Source of the DNA: Anoplopoma fimbria | Taxonomy: Eukaryota; Chordata; Actinopteri; Perciformes; Anoplopomatidae | Direction: 5' to 3' | Assembly (NCBI RefSeq): GCF_027596085.1 | Contig: NC_072467.1 | Span: 9,663,476 to 9,727,475 of the forward strand | DNA: 64,000 bases | In this document: positions 63,677-64,000 of the stretch, in pieces | How positions within the stretch are numbered: position 1 is the first letter of the stretch | Layout of the letters: each line of letters starts with the position of its first letter | Program-made: the position numbers and the translations under genes | The notes under the pieces: model-generated | Database searches by the model: none | Seen by the model: only the letters and a program-made list of their open reading frames with translations | What the model was told of the DNA's origin: nothing

Positions 63677-64000
63677 CTCTGTCGGTGCATCCCCACAGAC
63701 AGGATCAAGCTGTCCACTTTCCTTTCATTTCAACAATGTGTGCAGCAATGGTAGTCAAGCGAGAGCGATCTGAGAGAGCCAGCCGCCACTCAGGGGCTGT
63801 TGCACAAACACCAGCATTGTCCTGCTGCCTAAGTCCCTCCCCCTTGTGGTGACTCCCTTCTGTGTGACACAGCCCCAGCAACACAGCTCGACACTAACAC
63901 AACTCGACATAAACTCTTGCTTCTGGCACAAAGCACGCAACAGACAAGGTTAGGGAAGATATAGCTCTGTCTGTATTTTTCTAAGAATATATGCTAATAT
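63677..64000 (-). promoter_or_regulatory. Probable slc25a18 non-coding first exon and upstream region
   Basis: Donor G|GTAAGACC at 63677/63676 on the minus strand; the exon's upper limit and the transcription start cannot be fixed. The intervening stretch 62562-63676 is intron-like, including a pyrimidine-rich tract at 63100-63300, and shows no gene. Confidence 0.35.

Noticed and set aside
1..64000. tRNA, rRNA, CRISPR, bacterial operon or viral sequence
   Set aside because: Looked for and not seen; all strong coding signal belongs to eight spliced vertebrate genes.

Overview
The window is nuclear DNA of a vertebrate, almost certainly a bony fish and probably a spiny-rayed (percomorph) teleost. 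It holds eight intron-rich protein-coding genes with GT-AG introns and AATAAA signals. Their proteins align along their length with vertebrate families that I know from memory. Introns are short, CA/TG and A/T tracts are common, and several dispersed repeats look typical of teleosts. I see no bacterial genes, operons, CRISPR arrays, tRNAs, rRNAs, viral genes or intact transposase genes.

Layout, left to right. 1-14430 (-): 5' and central part of nup205, inner-ring nucleoporin, about 37 coding exons, running off the left edge. 15019-18453 (+): agk, the mitochondrial acylglycerol kinase, head-to-head with nup205 across about 590 bp. 22522-26222 (-): dennd11, with a probable 2.2 kb 3'UTR. 27369-30896 (+): wee2, a Wee1-family kinase whose kinase domain carries an apparent one-base frameshift. 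32293-35058 (+): bid, the BH3-only apoptosis protein. 37329-49949 (-): bcl2l13, the mitochondrial Bcl-2-like mitophagy receptor, with a 7.2 kb last intron. 52204-56289 (+): atp6v1e1, V-ATPase subunit E. 58001-62253 (-): slc25a18, the mitochondrial glutamate carrier.

For agk, dennd11, bid, bcl2l13, atp6v1e1 and slc25a18 I placed every coding exon by splice sites and phase. The exon lengths sum to open frames of 423, 494, 200, 530, 226 and 324 (or 325) codons. The same bookkeeping on wee2 leaves exactly one base missing.

By remembered human maps, the left four genes correspond to 7q33-q34 and the right four to 22q11.2. The right block keeps human order and relative orientation as a mirror image. 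Four products act at mitochondria (agk, bid, bcl2l13, slc25a18), but nothing suggests a co-regulated unit.

I found no convincing new biological system. The most worthwhile observations are the wee2 frameshift, TG or CA repeats set directly against two splice sites (nup205, bcl2l13), a frame-neutral 78 bp exon in bcl2l13, a perfect 106-base duplicated repeat inside one bcl2l13 intron, a 20-base motif shared by the 5' regions of bid and atp6v1e1, a Tc1-like MITE between two promoters, and small upstream ORFs.
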